The notes: generated from the sequence alone by a model not told the origin. Positions 1-12,088 are shown, counted from the stretch's first letter. The stretch: 64,000 nucleotides of DNA from Zygnema cylindricum (GCA_037447655.1 JBBHKE010000403.1:221829-285828); one strand, 5' to 3'. A program made the numbers and translations.

Positions 1-860
1 TAGCGCTCGATTGTGTTATCTGGGTTCAGTTTTAATTTGAAGACCCACTTATAACCGATTGGTTTTCGGTGAGGTGGACAATCCACCAGCTCCCAAGTAT
101 CGGCTGCCATAATTGAGGCCATCTCCCCATTGATGGCTGTCTTCCACCGGTTTCTTTTTGGACAAGTCATCGCCTCTCCATAAGTTTGAGGTTCATCTTG
201 ATGAGATAGTTTAGTTACCTTGTTATTAACCTGTTTTTTTTGTAGTCTTTTGCTACTTCTCCTTCCCCGCTCAAAATCTGAGGCTGGGATAGATGGTTCT
301 CGTGGATTCATTCGAACAAACTCGGCTTCTCCCCTATCCCTTGATTCCGAATCAATTTCCACCATGTATTCCGCTTCGGGTAGAGTTGTCACTCGAGTTT
401 CCACAGCCGAGTCCTTTTCGGTCTGATTTGTATCTTCAAGAATGTCATCTTCTCTAAAACCTGGATAGTTAGGGAGCTCAAAGTTATCGGAATTTTCTGA
501 CTCAAATCTGATTTTTAGTGACTTTGTATATTTGAAGGGATCCATAGACTTTCCTTCATCCATAACTACTAGATGCTTTACTAAGATTATATCTTCCCTT
601 TTTTATATCATAAACTCTATATCTTTTAACATCCTCATCATATCCTAATAAGTATCCCGGTTTTCCTTTATGATCTAGCTTCCAATTAGACCGATCTGTA
701 TCTAGACTGAATACTTGACTGCCAAAAACCTTTAAGTAAGATATGTCTTGTATTCGACTGGTCCATCTCTCTTAAGGTGTTTGATCTTTTATAGCTGAGG
801 TAAGAACTCTATTTTTGAGGTAATTAGCGCAGTTCATTGCTTTTTCCCAGAACCTTTTTC

Positions 861-1902
861 CTATCTTCTTATCCGAAACATACTTCTAGCACTATCACTT
901 AGTATTCTATTTAACCTTTCATCTACCCCATTCTGTTCCAGATTTTCTGGAACTGTCTTTTGGTGTTGGACCCCATCTTCCCTCAGAAAATCCTCAAACA
1001 GGTTAGAAGTATACTCTCCACCATTGTCACTCCTTACTCTCTTGATTGGATTTTCATGGAGTTTTTCGCTCGATGCTATATATTGACTAAAACAATCCTG
1101 ATCTTCTGACTTGTTTTTCAAAAAATACACCCGGGAATACCGAGACCAATCATCAGTTATAGTCATCATAAATCTCTTTTTCCCCGTTGAGGGCACTCTT
1201 GCCGGTCCCCAAATATCTGTGTACTAGATCTAGATTTTTTTCTCCCTTATACGTGGCTGTTTTAGGAAAGGGTAATCTGTGTGCTTTACCTTGAGCACAT
1301 CCACTACAATCACTTATATCATCATTCTCACTAAACTGAATCCCTTCCACTTCTCCCATCTTTTTCATCTCTCTTAACTTATCTAGATTCACATGCCCAA
1401 GCCTCTTATGCCACATCATAATATCATGAACACCAACATAATAAAATTTCTTCTTTTCATTATTTAAGATCAGCCTAAACATCCCATGGCTACCTTTCTC
1501 AGCAATGAAATAGACATCCTCATCAAAACTAGCAGTAAAGACTCCTTCCCTAGTGCTAGTGAAAAAATCCTTATCATCTAATAGAGATGTAGAGATAAGG
1601 TTTTTGTTCAGCTCCGGAATAAATAATACATCGGAGAATGTTAATATGGATGTCTTTCATTCTACTAACACTTTTAGATCTACTGATCCTACAAGAGTAG
1701 TGGTGACTATCCTCCCATCTCCGTACTCTATCTCTACGTTGGTAATCTTTCTTATCTTAGTGAACAGGTGTCTATCCTTACACATGTGCATGGAGGCACT
1801 TGAATCTACAATCCAGCGTGCTTCACCTTTCAATCCACCGTAAGCACATTTCTGCCTTCGTGGAATTTCGACCTCATTTTTCGCCTCCAACTCCTCAATC
1901 AA
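861..1902 (-). pseudogene. copia protease-integrase remnant (element A)
   Basis: The aspartic protease segment (1657-1902) reads Ile-Val-Asp-Ser-Ser-Ala-Ser-Met-His-Met; the active-site Asp-Ser-Gly-Ala has become Asp-Ser-Ser-Ala. The integrase zinc-binding part (1153-1482) keeps the Trp-His...Gly-His...Cys-x-x-Cys arrangement. The catalytic core (861-1196) keeps Asp-Asp-Trp-Ser-Arg-Tyr and Ser-Asp-Asn-Gly-Gly-Glu-Tyr. The segments lie in different frames with overlaps, so at least two frameshifts separate them. Gag-pol processing and integration are their known family roles; here they are inactivated. Confidence 0.8.
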
Positions 1903-2162
1903 AAGGAGCTCATTGTCCTCGTCTTCGGATTCAGCCTCAAGTACCTGTGTGACAAGGGCCTTTTTCTTTCCTCTCAGGGTACCACCGGTCTGCCCCTCTT
2001 TTAACCAAGCTCGGTTAGCTTAGTGCACTCTGCCATATAGTGCCCCGGTTTCTTACAAAAATGACATAAACCTTTGGGAGCCCTTGGTTCGAACTCGTCA
2101 GCCTGTTTTTTTTGCTCCCTACCCCCATAGTTTAAGACTGGTTTCCGAGAATCCTTTTTCCT

Positions 2163-2963
2163 CTAGTCAGTCGCTGTTGCCAAAGCTTGGCCACTCTTTC
2201 CTCCCCTTCGGATCTCAATCGTATTCTCTCGAACGAGAATCATCCCTACCATTGAGTTCCATATCCACCTTGAGTCAGGCAAGTCCTTCACACGGTTGAC
2301 TATGTTCTCAAACTCATCAGGTAACTTCATTAGTAAACAGTTAACCTTTTCTTTTTCACTACAAACTTTTCCCGCACTCTCTAGCTCCATGAAGAGTGTA
2401 GCAAGCTCATTGCAAAAATCCAACATCTTCCCCCCTTTGTATACATACTCCTTAACTTTCTGATTAGCCAACTGTTGTTGCGTAATTGTACCAGTTCGGT
2501 ACATCTCTATGAGAGCCATCCAAAGATCAGATGCCATTTCTACCTGCAAATGAGGACATGCAAGTCCTTCATTGAGAAGGCGTAGGATGAAGTGTTTTGT
2601 CGCCATATTGTTGAAGTCCCAAATTTCAGTATCATTCTCCTCGTTCCTCGGAATAGGTGACATGAATGCCGAACTAGATGTTATTGGTGTGGTCGCCTTC
2701 TTCTCCTTTCCTTTGTCCACCACCTCTCCTTCTTTGGTTTCCTCCGTTGAAGTTGGATCCTCTTTTCTGGTTAATCTGCTTCCTCCAAACCCTGGAGGAA
2801 TTCCAAGACTTGATGGACGCCCCAACCGTCCACTCATTATCCCCCAAAACCTTTTTTCGCATAGAGCTCCTATCATCATACATTCCCAGTATATGAAGCC
2901 ACTTCCATTAAAGCTTGGTACCCTAGAAGGTGGGCCCATAACCTGAAACTGTGAGACCTCCAT
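2163..2963 (-). pseudogene. copia gag polyprotein remnant (element A)
   Basis: A 266-codon open frame starts at an ATG just inside the LTR and reads as a copia-type Gag (UBN2 family). The N-terminal part has a Pro-Pro-Ser-Arg-Val-Pro and Asn-Gly-Ser-Gly-Phe-Ile-Tyr-Trp stretch. The central part carries the conserved Leu-Trp-x-Ala-Leu-x-x-Met-Tyr (near residue 145) and the Leu-Leu-x-x-Leu-Pro-x-x-Phe. In this family Gag forms the virus-like particle. The frame stops at 2163, before the CCHC zinc knuckle that element B retains at about 7565-7610, so this copy lacks an in-frame nucleic-acid-binding motif. Confidence 0.8.
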
Positions 2964-2984
2964 AAGTCCTCAGAGTGGACAGCT

Positions 2985-4098
2985 TCCAAGAAGCCTCTAG
3001 GTTAACCCTGACCCTTTTGTGTTTCAGCAAAAATAACTGCCACGCTGGCAGACAAAAACTTGACCAACTTCACCCCTGTGAATACAAGACTCTCTGAGTC
3101 GATAGCAAAAAGAATCTCTGAAGTTGCTCCTCAGAGCAGTAAGTTATGGAGGGTCAAAGTTGACCTTTTGTATAGAAGCTTTCTGGGAGAGAGGGTCCTA
3201 TCTCCTAATTTTTCTAAGTCCTATCTCTCTCACAGACTCTATCTATTGATGTACGGAGCCAATTAGAATGCAGCTCCATACACAAAAATACAGCTGCCGG
3301 TGTACTTTTTGTACGAACCTCGTACGACATGGCCTAAATGTCGACACGTGGTTATCCGGATTCGCTCTTTTAATCCTCGGAGATGCTGCGATCCAATGTC
3401 ATTCCGCCACGTGTCATCCGATGTGGCGATGACCAAAACCGCCGAAATCTTCCTCCGCGATCTCGGCGCTAATCGCGGCCGTCCGATTAAATTCGGCTTT
3501 AATCGTAGCCGTAATAAATACATGCGCGGTATTTGTTTCATTTACGAAACAAATGCGCGGGTACTAATTTGTGTCCGTACCGTAAGTCGTACATTATATA
3601 TTACTGGTTCTATGTATCCCGTAATTCATTGCAGTTAAATGGTTTTTCGCACTTTATACATATTTAAATAACTATCAAACTATATGCTACGTAACACTAC
3701 CTCTAGACTAAACGGCTAAGGCTACCTGCTATTTCCTGTCTGCCGGCCGGTAGGTACCAGGATCAAATCCTGTCGCCGGCACATAACTTTTACTTAAATA
3801 AAAAAAACCCTAATATAAATTTCCCGTAAACCTCAGGATAGCCAAGGTAGCCATGGCTCTAGCTTCCTCTCCAATTAACTGCGACAAGTTTGAGAGTTGG
3901 AGAGAGAAGATAGAGATAGACTACCTCGACTTCTATATTTCTTTTCAGACCTAGAAAATACTAATAAAACCATTAATTTCTCAGTGACTGCGACAAGTTT
4001 GAAAAGTTGGAGAGAGAAGTTAGAGGTAGACTGCCTCGGCTTCTTTTTTATTTCTATTTAGACCTAGAAAATACTTTTAAAGACCATTAATTTCTACA
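2985..4098 (-). repeat. LTR shared by copia elements A and B
   Basis: About 1.1 kb that matches 8458-9476 base for base over most of its length. Its right end (5' end on the minus strand) is TGTAGAAATT, directly preceded on that strand by a purine-rich tract (AAATAAAGGGAG at 4099-4110) serving as the polypurine tract of element B. The left end is not sharply defined, because I could not recognise a standard initiator-Met primer-binding site between it and the gag ATG at 2963. One LTR lies between the two internal regions, so it is both the 3' LTR of B and the 5' LTR of A. Confidence 0.8.
3705..3783 (+). other. tRNA-like segment inside the A/B LTR
   Basis: A short stretch ends like a tRNA 3' half: a T-arm-like stem around GGATCAAATCC (one change from a Pol III B box) followed by CGCCGGCA. 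The same position of the other LTR (about 9190-9262) has the same layout in decayed form, and the C-family LTRs have a better match (11634-11644). It lies antisense to the retroelement. I cannot fold a full cloverleaf, so this is not called as a tRNA gene. Confidence 0.4.
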
Positions 4099-4407
4099 CT
4101 CCCTTTATTTTCTAGTCAATCTTTAATTTCAGACCACACTTTTCCCTGCAGAAAATTAGCTTATGGGAAGGCACTGGTTTGGTCATCATATCTGCTACCA
4201 TCTCACTATCTGGTCGGTACTCTAAGCTGATTATTTTGTTTTCTACTTTCTCTCTAACAAAGCTGAGTCTAATGTCCATGTGTTTAGCTTTAAAATGATG
4301 TTTGGGATTGGCAAAAATAGCGATTGCTGCCTGATTATCACAAAAAAATTCCGCACACCACTCTTAAGGTTACCAAGCTCACCAAGTAAAGACTTGACCC
4401 ATATCAA

Positions 4408-5623
4408 TTATTTTAGAGAAGAGCAAAAGGCCATATACTCAGCCTCCATGGTTGACTGAGCAATAATTTTTTGATGTTTGCTACTCCAACAATAAGCCCC
4501 ATCACCCACATATAATACATATCTAGAAGTGCATCTCCTCATCAGAGTATCACCATAACTGGCATCACTCCAAATAGTGATGTCAGTATTCTCCCCACCC
4601 AAATGCAACCATAGATCCTTAGTTCCTATCAAATATCTAAGGACTCTCTTAGTTGCCTCCCAATCCCTCTTAGTGGGAGCATTTAGATTTCTACTCAGCA
4701 CTGCTACAGCTGCAGCTAAATCCGACCGGGTACTATTCATAAAATAGATTAGACTTCCCACTACTTTTCTGTAAGGAATAGTCTGCATGATCTCTGCATG
4801 AACTTCTGTTCTTCAGGAGATAATTCCTCGTCTAAGACTATGACTCCTTCTTCCTCACTCCCCACACTTCCCTTCTTCAACTCCATTGGAGTTGTACAAC
4901 TATTAGCTTTATTAATCTGAAATTTTTCAAGCATGTTCCCTATTGCTTTCTTGTGAGTCAATCTTATAATCTTTCTTTTTCGATCTCTTTCTACTTGAAT
5001 TCCCAAAATATATTTTGCTTCCCCTATATCCTTCATTTCAAATCTCCCCTTAAGATTGGTTTTCAATTTATTATTTTTTTCCATTGATTTACTTAAAACA
5101 AGCAAATCATCAATATAAATTGCAATAAATATAATACCTTTTTCATTTCAAAAACATCGATTGAGTGATCTGAGCTGATCCGAATATATCCCAAACCGGT
5201 AAGAAACTCATCAAGCTTCTTATTCCATTGTCGAGGCGTCTGTTTCAAACCATAAAGAGATTTAATCAGCTGGCATACCTTGCTCTCCTCTCCTTCCTCC
5301 ACAATTCCTTCGGGTTGGCGCATGAAGATCTCCTCTTCCAATTCTCCATGCAAAAAGGTTGTCTTGATGTCCATCTGGTGCACCTCCATGTCTTTCGCTG
5401 CTGCGAGACTGAGAAGTATGCGGAAGGAGGGAAATCTGACGACCGGGGCAAAGGTTTCCTTGTAGTCAATTCCCTCCTTTTGGATAAATCTCTTTGCCAC
5501 TAATCGGGCCTTGTAGCGCTCGATTGTGTTATCTGGGTTCAGTTTTAATTTGAAAACCCACTTACAACCGATTGGTTTTCGGTTAGTTGGACAATCCACT
5601 TGCTCCCAAGTATCGGCTGCCAT
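4408..5623 (-). pseudogene. copia reverse transcriptase-RNase H remnant (element B)
   Basis: The RVT_2 domain is clear: Lys-Trp-Val-Phe-Lys-Leu-Lys, Tyr-Lys-Ala-Arg-Leu-Val-Ala-Lys, Met-Asp-Ile-Lys-Thr-Thr-Phe-Leu-His-Gly and Leu-Tyr-Gly-Leu-Lys-Gln. A frameshift near 5093-5140 falls exactly around the Tyr-Val-Asp-Asp catalytic box and separates it from Leu-Val-Leu-Ser-Lys-Ser in the next frame (5105-4761). The RNase H part (4788-4408) keeps Asp-Ala-Ser-Tyr and Ser-Thr-Met-Glu-Ala-Glu-Tyr-Met-Ala but stops early. It cannot give an active enzyme. Confidence 0.85.
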
Positions 5624-6334
5624 AATTCAGGCCATCTCCTCATTGAAGGCTATCTTCCACTGGTTTCTTTCTAGACAAGTCATTGCCTCTCCATAAGTCT
5701 GAGGTTCATCTTGATGAGATAGTTTTGTTACCTTGTTATTAACCTATTTTTCTTGCAATCTTTTGCTATTCTCCTTCCCCCCTCAAAATCTAAGGCCGGA
5801 ATAGATGGTTCTCGTGGATTCTTTCGAACAAACTCGGCTTCTCCCCTATCCGTTGATTGCGAATCAATTTCCACCACGTCTTCCACTTCGGGTAGAGTTG
5901 TCACTGGAGTTTCCACAGCCGAGTCCTTTTCGGTCTGATTTGTATCTGCAAGAATGTCATCTTCTCTAAAACCCGGATAGTTAGGGAGCTCAAAGTCATT
6001 GGAATTTTTTGACTCAAATCTGATTTTTACTGACTTTGTATATTTGAAGGGATCCACAGACTTTCCTTCATCCATAACTACTAGATGTTTTACTAATATT
6101 ATATCTTCTCTTTTTAGATCATAAACTCTATATCCTTTAACATCCTCATCATGTCCTAATAAGTATCTTGGTTTTCCTTTAGGATTTAGCTTCCAATTAG
6201 ACCGATCTGTATCTAGACTAAATACTTGACTGCCAAAAACCTTTAAGTGAGATAAGTCTGGTTTTCGGCCTGTCCATCTCTCATAAGGTGTTCGATCTTT
6301 TATAGCTGAAGTAAGAACTCTATTTTTGATGTAA

Positions 6335-8416
6335 TTAGCACAGTTCATTTCTTCTGGCCAAAACCTTTTTTCCTATCTTCTTATCTGACAACATACTTCT
6401 AGCACTATCACTTAGTGTTCTATTTAACCTTTCAGCTACCCCATTCTGTTCCGGGTTTTGTGGAACTGTCTTTTGGTGTTGGACCCCATCTTCCCTCATA
6501 AAATCCTCAAACTGGTTAGAAGTATACTCTCCACCATTGTCACTCCTTACTCTCTTGATTGGAGTTTCATGGAGTTTTTCGCTCCATGCTTTATATTGTC
6601 TAAAACAATCCTGAGCTTCAGACTTGTTTTTCAAAAAATACACTCGGGAATACCGAGATTAATCATCACTGATAGTCATCATAAATCCCTTCCCCTCCGG
6701 TGAGGGCACTTTAGCCGGTCCCCAAATATCTGTGTGTACTAGATCTAGAATTTTTTCTCCTTTATAGGTGGTTGTTTTAGGAAAGGGTAATCTGTGTGTT
6801 TTACCTTGAGCACATTAACTACAATCACTTATATTATCATTCTCACTAAACTTAATCCTTTCCACCATTCCCATCTTTTTCATCTCTCTTACTTTGTCTA
6901 GATTCACATGCCCAAGCCTCGTATGCCACATCATAATATCATGAACACGAGCATAATAAAGTTTCTTCTTTTCATTACTTAAATCCAACCTAAACATCCC
7001 ATGGCTACCTTTCTCAGCAATGAAATAGACATCCTCCTCAAACCGAGCAGCAAAGTCTCCTTCCCTAGTGCTAGTAAAAAAACCTTATCATCTAATACAG
7101 ATGTAGAGATGAGGTTTTTGTTCAGCTCCGGAATAAACATTACATCAGAGAATGTTACTATGGATGTCTTTCCTTCTACTAACACTTTCAAATCTACCGA
7201 TCCTACAAAAGTAGTGGTGACTATCTTTTTATCTCCGTACTCTATCGCTACTGTGGGAATATTTCTTATCTTAGTGAACGGGTGCCTATCCTTACACATG
7301 TGCATGGAGGCACCTGGATCTACAATCTAGCCTGCTTCACCTTTCAATCCACCGTAAACACATTTCTGCCTTCGTGGTATTTCGACCTCGTTTTTCGCCT
7401 CCAACTCCTCATCTAAAAGGAGCTCATCGTCCTCGTCCTCGGATTCCGCCTCATGCACCTGTATCACAAGGGCCTTTATCTTTCCTCTTGGGGTACCACC
7501 GGTCTGCCCCTCCTTTAACCGAAGCTCGGTTAGCTTAGTGCACATTGCCATATAGTGCCTTGGTTTCTTACAAAAATGACATAAACCTTTTGGAGCGCTT
7601 GGTCCGAACTCGGCGGTCTGATTTTTCAGCTCCCTCCCCCCATAGTTTCCGACCGGTTTCCGGGAATCCTTGATCCTCCAATCGGTCGCAGTTGCCAAGG
7701 CTTGGCCACTCTTTCCTCCCTTTCGGATTTCAATTGTATTCTCCCGAACGAGAATCATCCCTACCACTGAGTTCCATATCCACCTTGAGTCCGGCAAGTC
7801 CTGTACACGGTTGACTATGTTCTCGAACTCATCGGGTAACTTTATCAGTAAACAGTTAACCTTTTCTTTTTCACTAAAATCTTTTCCCGCACACTCTAGC
7901 TCAATGAGAGTGTAGCAAGCTCATTGCAAAAATCCAACATCTTCCCCTCTTTGTATACATACTCCTAACTTTCTGATCAGCCAACTGTTGTTGCTGAATC
8001 GTACCCACTTGGGTACATCTCTATGAGAGCCATCCAAAGATCGGATGCCCTTTCTACCAGCAAATGAGGACATGCAAGTCCTTGAGTGAGATGGCGTAGG
8101 ATGAAGTGCTTTGCCGCTATATTGTTGAAGTCCCAGGTTTCATTATGATTCTTCTCGTTCCTCGGAATATATGACATGAATGCCGAACCAGTTGTTATTG
8201 GTGTGGTCGCCTCCTTCTCCTTTCCTTTGTCCACCACCTCTCCTTCTTTTGTTTCCTTCCTCCAAACCGTAGAGGAATTGGAAGACTTGATGGACACCCC
8301 AACCGTCCACTCACTATCCCCCAAAACCTTTTTTCGCATAGAGCTCCTATCATCATACTTTCCCAGTATATGAAGCTAGTTCCATTAAAGATTGGTACCC
8401 TAAAGGGTGGGCCCAT
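6335..8416 (-). pseudogene. copia gag-protease-integrase remnant (element B)
   Basis: Gag is split into 8416-7977 and 7797-7327. The second piece holds a CCHC zinc knuckle (Cys-His-Phe-Cys-Lys-Lys-Pro-Arg-His...Cys). Just before the protease an in-frame stop replaces the Trp of the motif, and the active site reads Asp-Pro-Gly-Ala instead of Asp-Ser-Gly-Ala (7305-7330). The integrase core retains Ser-Asp-Asn-Gly-Gly-Glu-Tyr and Asn-Pro-Glu-Gln-Asn-Gly-Val-Ala-Glu-Arg (6335-6643). A stop also breaks the zinc-binding region near 6815. These lesions make it a pseudogene. Confidence 0.8.
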
Positions 8417-8457
8417 AACCTCAAACTCTGAGACCTCCTTAAATCCTTAGAGTGGAC

Positions 8458-9476
8458 AGCTTCCAAGAAGCCTCTACGATAACCCTGACCCTTTTGTGTT
8501 TCAAGAAAATTAACAGCCACCCTGGCAGACAAAAACTATGATAAACTTCACCTCTGTGAAGACAAGACTCCCCTGAGTCGATAGCAAAAAGAATCTCTGA
8601 ATTTCCTCCCCGGAGCAGTAAGTTATGGAGGCTCAAAGTTGACCTTTTTTATCGAAGCTCTGTGGGAGAGAGGGTCCTATCTTCTAATTTTTGTAAGTCT
8701 TATCTCTCTCACAGACTCTATCTACTGATGTACGAAGCCAATCAGATTTCTGTTTAGTACACAAAAGTACAGCTGCCGGTGTACTTTATGTTCGGCCATT
8801 GTACGACATGGCCTAAATGTCGACACGTGGTATGTCCGAATTCGCTCCCTTAATCATCGGAGATGCCGCGATCCAATGTCATTCCGCCACGTGTCATCCG
8901 ATGTGGCGATGACCACAAACCGCTGAAATCCTCTTTCGCGATCTCGGCGTTAATTCCGGCCGTCCGATTAAATTCATATTTAATCGTAGCCGTAATAAAT
9001 ACATGCGCTGTATTCGTTTCACTAAAGAAAGAAATGCGCGGTATTGGTTTCTTATCCGTACCGGAATCCTTACTTTTACATTTATTGGATATATGTCTCC
9101 TGTAATCAGTTATAGTTAAATGAACTTTTCTACGTATAAATGTTTAAATAATTTTCAAACCCCATCATATGTAACACTACTTCTAGACTTAATGGCTAAG
9201 GCAATCGGCTACCGGCTGTCTGCCGGCCGGTAGGTACCAAGATGAAATCATGTCGCCGACAATATCTTTTAGTAAATTAAACCCCTAACTAAAATATATT
9301 TCCCCGTAAACCTCTGGATAGCATAGGTAGCCATGGCTCTAGCTCCCTCTCCAATTTCTCAGTGACTACGACAAGTTTGAGAAGTTGGAGAGTGAAGTTA
9401 GAGGTAGACTGCCTGGGCTTCTTTCTTATTTCTATTCAGACGTAGAAAATACTTTAAAAGACCATTAATTTCTACA
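8458..9476 (-). repeat. 5' LTR of copia element B
   Basis: It matches the LTR at 2985-4098 with many scattered substitutions and small indels, indicating an old insertion. The right end is again TGTAGAAATT on the minus strand. Directly beyond 9476 begins plus-strand element D sequence, so the A/B array inserted into, or recombined against, D. Confidence 0.8.
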
Positions 9477-10306
9477 TAATATGCTACAAATATTTCAGAT
9501 GGAAAAAGCAAATGGATGTACTACTCCGATGGATTTGAAGAAATTGTTTAACGAGAGTGAAGAGAGAGGAATATTGACTTTTAATGATGAGATGGATGAG
9601 ATAGAAAGATTTTTTATGGAAAATATCCCGTAAAGACAGATTGTAGGCAATTTAATCTATTTTATGAACTTCACCCGTCCGGATATAGCCGCAACTGTAG
9701 GTGTCCTTAGTAGGATTCTAAATGAACCAAGAAAGAGGGACTGGGAGGCTGCCAAAAGGGTGATGAGGTATCTGGTGGGAACAAGGGAATTGTAGTTGCA
9801 TTTAGGAGGGAAGCACATTGACATTACCACCGGGAGTGATGCCAGTAATGGAGATGTGCCTTTAAGGCGGTGTACCACTGCATATGTGTTGCAAATTGGA
9901 TCCGGTGCATGTTGTTGGAGTAGCAAGCAACAAAAAGTAGTTGCTCATTCCACTATGGAGGCTGAATACATGGCTTCCTGTGCTGCAACCAAAGAATTAA
10001 TGTGTGTTAAATCTCTTCTTGAAGAACTTGGGTTCATGAAGTTTGGAACTCAAAATGGTTTTTGTGATAATCAAGTTGCTATCTCTATTGCTGCTAATCC
10101 GAAACATCACTTCAAAGCTAAACATATGGATATTAGACTAAGCTTTGTCAAAGAGAAGGTAGAAAATAAAATAATTAAACTGGTTCATAAAACTGAAAAA
10201 GAAATGACTGCAGACATGATGACAAAACTGGTGCCTTCCCCTAAGTTGATTTTTTTCAGAGAAAACTGTGGATTAAAATTAAAAAGTGACTAGGAATTAA
10301 GGGGAG
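9477..10306 (+). mobile_element. Ty1/copia element D, 3' end of pol
   Basis: Plus-strand copia sequence that begins inside the C-terminal part of reverse transcriptase (Thr-Thr-Pro-Met-Asp-Leu-Lys; Asn-Phe-Thr-Arg-Pro-Asp-Ile-Ala-Ala) with stops at about 9633 and 9793. It continues as RNase H, open at 9796-10293. RNase H features are Ser-Asp-Ala-Ser, Ser-Thr-Met-Glu-Ala-Glu-Tyr-Met-Ala, Asp-Asn-Gln-Val-Ala-Ile and Lys-His-Met-Asp-Ile-Arg. A polypurine tract (TTAAGGGGAG) ends at 10306, immediately before an LTR start. The 5' portion is absent, cut off by the B LTR. Confidence 0.85.
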
Positions 10307-10847
10307 TGTTGAAAAGAGGTAATTAATAGTTCACTTCTCTAATTTATTACCACTTTAAAGAGAGAGAGAGTGAGGTTCAAAGGCACGCGATGGCTGCCGC
10401 AATATTGAGAAAGTGGCAGAGTTAGAAGTAGAGGATATTTTACCAAAATAGTACCTACGTCCAGATTTGAACTTGTGTCTGTTAACCTTTATATAGTCAT
10501 ATGGCTTAAGCACTAAGGCATTATCGAAACGATGCACGTAACAGGTTTCAAAGATATATAAACATTAACGCAACAGCTAATTAACACCAGACTAACGAAG
10601 AGAAACAATTCATGCATGTACGTGAATCTGAACCGTGTAAAATATGTTTTGATCGGAAGGCCGGCATTATAGCCGCCACACGAAGTGAGCTTTTGGCGGC
10701 ATACAGAGGTAGTGTCACGCAGTGCCACGTGGCGCCATATTATTTGATACCGGAGAAGATGGGAGGAGGAACCATGGCTTCCGATTTGACAAGTGACACA
10801 TTGTAGACCTTGTCGTACAATGGTCGTACAATAAGTAAATCGCCCAT
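10307..10847 (+). repeat. 3' LTR (partial) of copia element D
   Basis: It starts with TGTTGAAAAGAGG right after the polypurine tract of D, the expected LTR start. On the minus strand the segment 10440-10530 has tRNA-like A- and B-box-like words, as in the other LTRs here. The right boundary is set by the point near 10848 where similarity to the C-family LTR/gag start begins. Confidence 0.55.
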
Positions 10848-10884
10848 AATACCTTTGCAATTTTGTGTCCTCCATTGGACCACA

Positions 10885-11860
10885 GAATACAGGAAGCCTC
10901 TAGATAGTATTTAACTAAACCACTTTAAGCCACAACCACTGCTGCCGAAGAAGGCAAACTGACAATTTGACTGCACCCCTGTGTAGCTTGGACTCCTTTG
11001 AGTCTGTAGCAAAAAGAATCGCTGAAAACGGCCAACCAGCCGATTAGTTATGAGTCAGCAAAGATGCCAAGTTTATACAAACTCTCAAAGAGAGAGAGGT
11101 TCCTATCTACCAAAATTCTCTAAGTCCTAAATCCCTCTCACAAACCCTATCTATTGAAGTACGAACCAATCAGATCACTGTAGAGTACAAAAACGTACTA
11201 TGGCCGATGTACTTTTCGTACGGGTCATGTACGGCAGCGCCAATAAGTGGACGCGTGTCCACATTTTACTTGTCCTTATGTTCGCCGGAATTCCTGCGAC
11301 CAAATGTTATCCCTCCGCGTGGCGCCACGTCACGCCACGTCCATAAACGCCAAAAATGACCATTCCGTGATCTCGGCATTGATGTACGCCGTCGGATCAG
11401 ATTCGATATTAAATTTCTGCCGTCGAAAACAAATGTCCGATTCATTTGTTTGCCTGCGAGATAATATTCGCACTATATAATACTTGGTTCCATGTTCTTT
11501 CGTTCGTAATTCCGTTAATCGAATTCATAGACGTAACATTGTTTAAATAAATATCAAACCTAATATATCCTAACGGACTTTCTACTACAGACTTGTTTAG
11601 AGCTAACGGCTAAGCCGCGCTCCACCAGTCGGAGGTTCGAGTCCTGCCGGACTCAAACTTTTGTTGAGAGTGACATAAGTCACTCTTTAGCCCTGTCTGC
11701 TTAAGCTAGGACAACCATGGCTCAGCCACCCTCTCTATCCCTCAGTGACTACGACAAGTATGGTGGGAAGAGAGAGGAGGCGAAGGCAGGCTGTCCACCT
11801 TTTTCTATTTGTACTAAATTCAGACCTACAAAATACCATATAAAAATAATAATTTCAACA
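10885..11860 (-). repeat. 3' LTR of copia element C
   Basis: About 976 bp that matches 15309-16283 with only a handful of substitutions by eye. Its right end is TGTTGAAATT on the minus strand, followed in element orientation by the C polypurine tract complement (11861-11872). Similarity to the right copy continues left to about 10848, past the LTR into what is the gag start in the right copy, so a remnant of a further tandem copy may lie there. It contains a perfect B-box word GGTTCGAGTCC at 11634-11644. Confidence 0.85.
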
Positions 11861-12088
11861 CTCCCCTTATTTTCTAGTCTAATTTAAATTTCATTTTTAA
11901 TCCACAGTTTTCCCTGCAATATTTTAACTTGGGAGAAGGCACCGATTTTGTCATCATATCAGCTACCATTTCCTCATCAGATCTATATACAAGATTCACG
12001 ATTTTATTCTCAACCTTTTCTCTTACAAAACTTAATCTTATGTCCATATGTTTTGCTTTAAAATGATGTTTTAGATTGGCTGCAATTG

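Larger units (their letters stand above)
1..2984 (-). mobile_element. Ty1/copia element A, internal region (truncated by window edge)
   Basis: Read on the minus strand the order is gag, protease, integrase, start of reverse transcriptase, which is the Ty1/copia order. The piece runs off the left edge just inside the RT domain (the Lys-Trp-Val-Phe-Lys-Leu-Lys start of RVT_2 lies at about 1-60). Coding is broken into several frames by stops and indels: gag 2163-2963, protease about 1657-1902, GAG-pre-integrase 1153-1482, integrase core 861-1196, then integrase C-terminal/linker sequence to about 220. It is close to element B (4099-8457) along its whole length, so the two belong to one family. 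No frame spans gag-pol, so it is dead. Confidence 0.9.
4099..8457 (-). mobile_element. Ty1/copia element B, internal region
   Basis: A full-length but decayed copia internal region flanked by LTRs at 2985-4098 and 8458-9476. Minus-strand order: gag 8416-7977 and on to the zinc knuckle at 7797-7327, protease 7305-6979, integrase 6997-6335, integrase C-terminus/linker 6348-5728, reverse transcriptase 5623-4761, RNase H 4788-4408. Each block lies in its own frame. It belongs to the same family as A. No frame is long enough for gag-pol, so it is non-autonomous at best. Confidence 0.9.

Noticed and set aside
11247-11480. 77-codon frame present twice (also at 15670-15903), a possible conserved small gene
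   Set aside because: Both copies sit at the same place inside the two LTRs of copia element C; conservation is due to LTR duplication.
11597-11657. A functional tRNA gene
   Set aside because: The B box is perfect, but no 5' acceptor strand pairs with the 3' end and the T stem has a mismatch, so a cloverleaf cannot be drawn.
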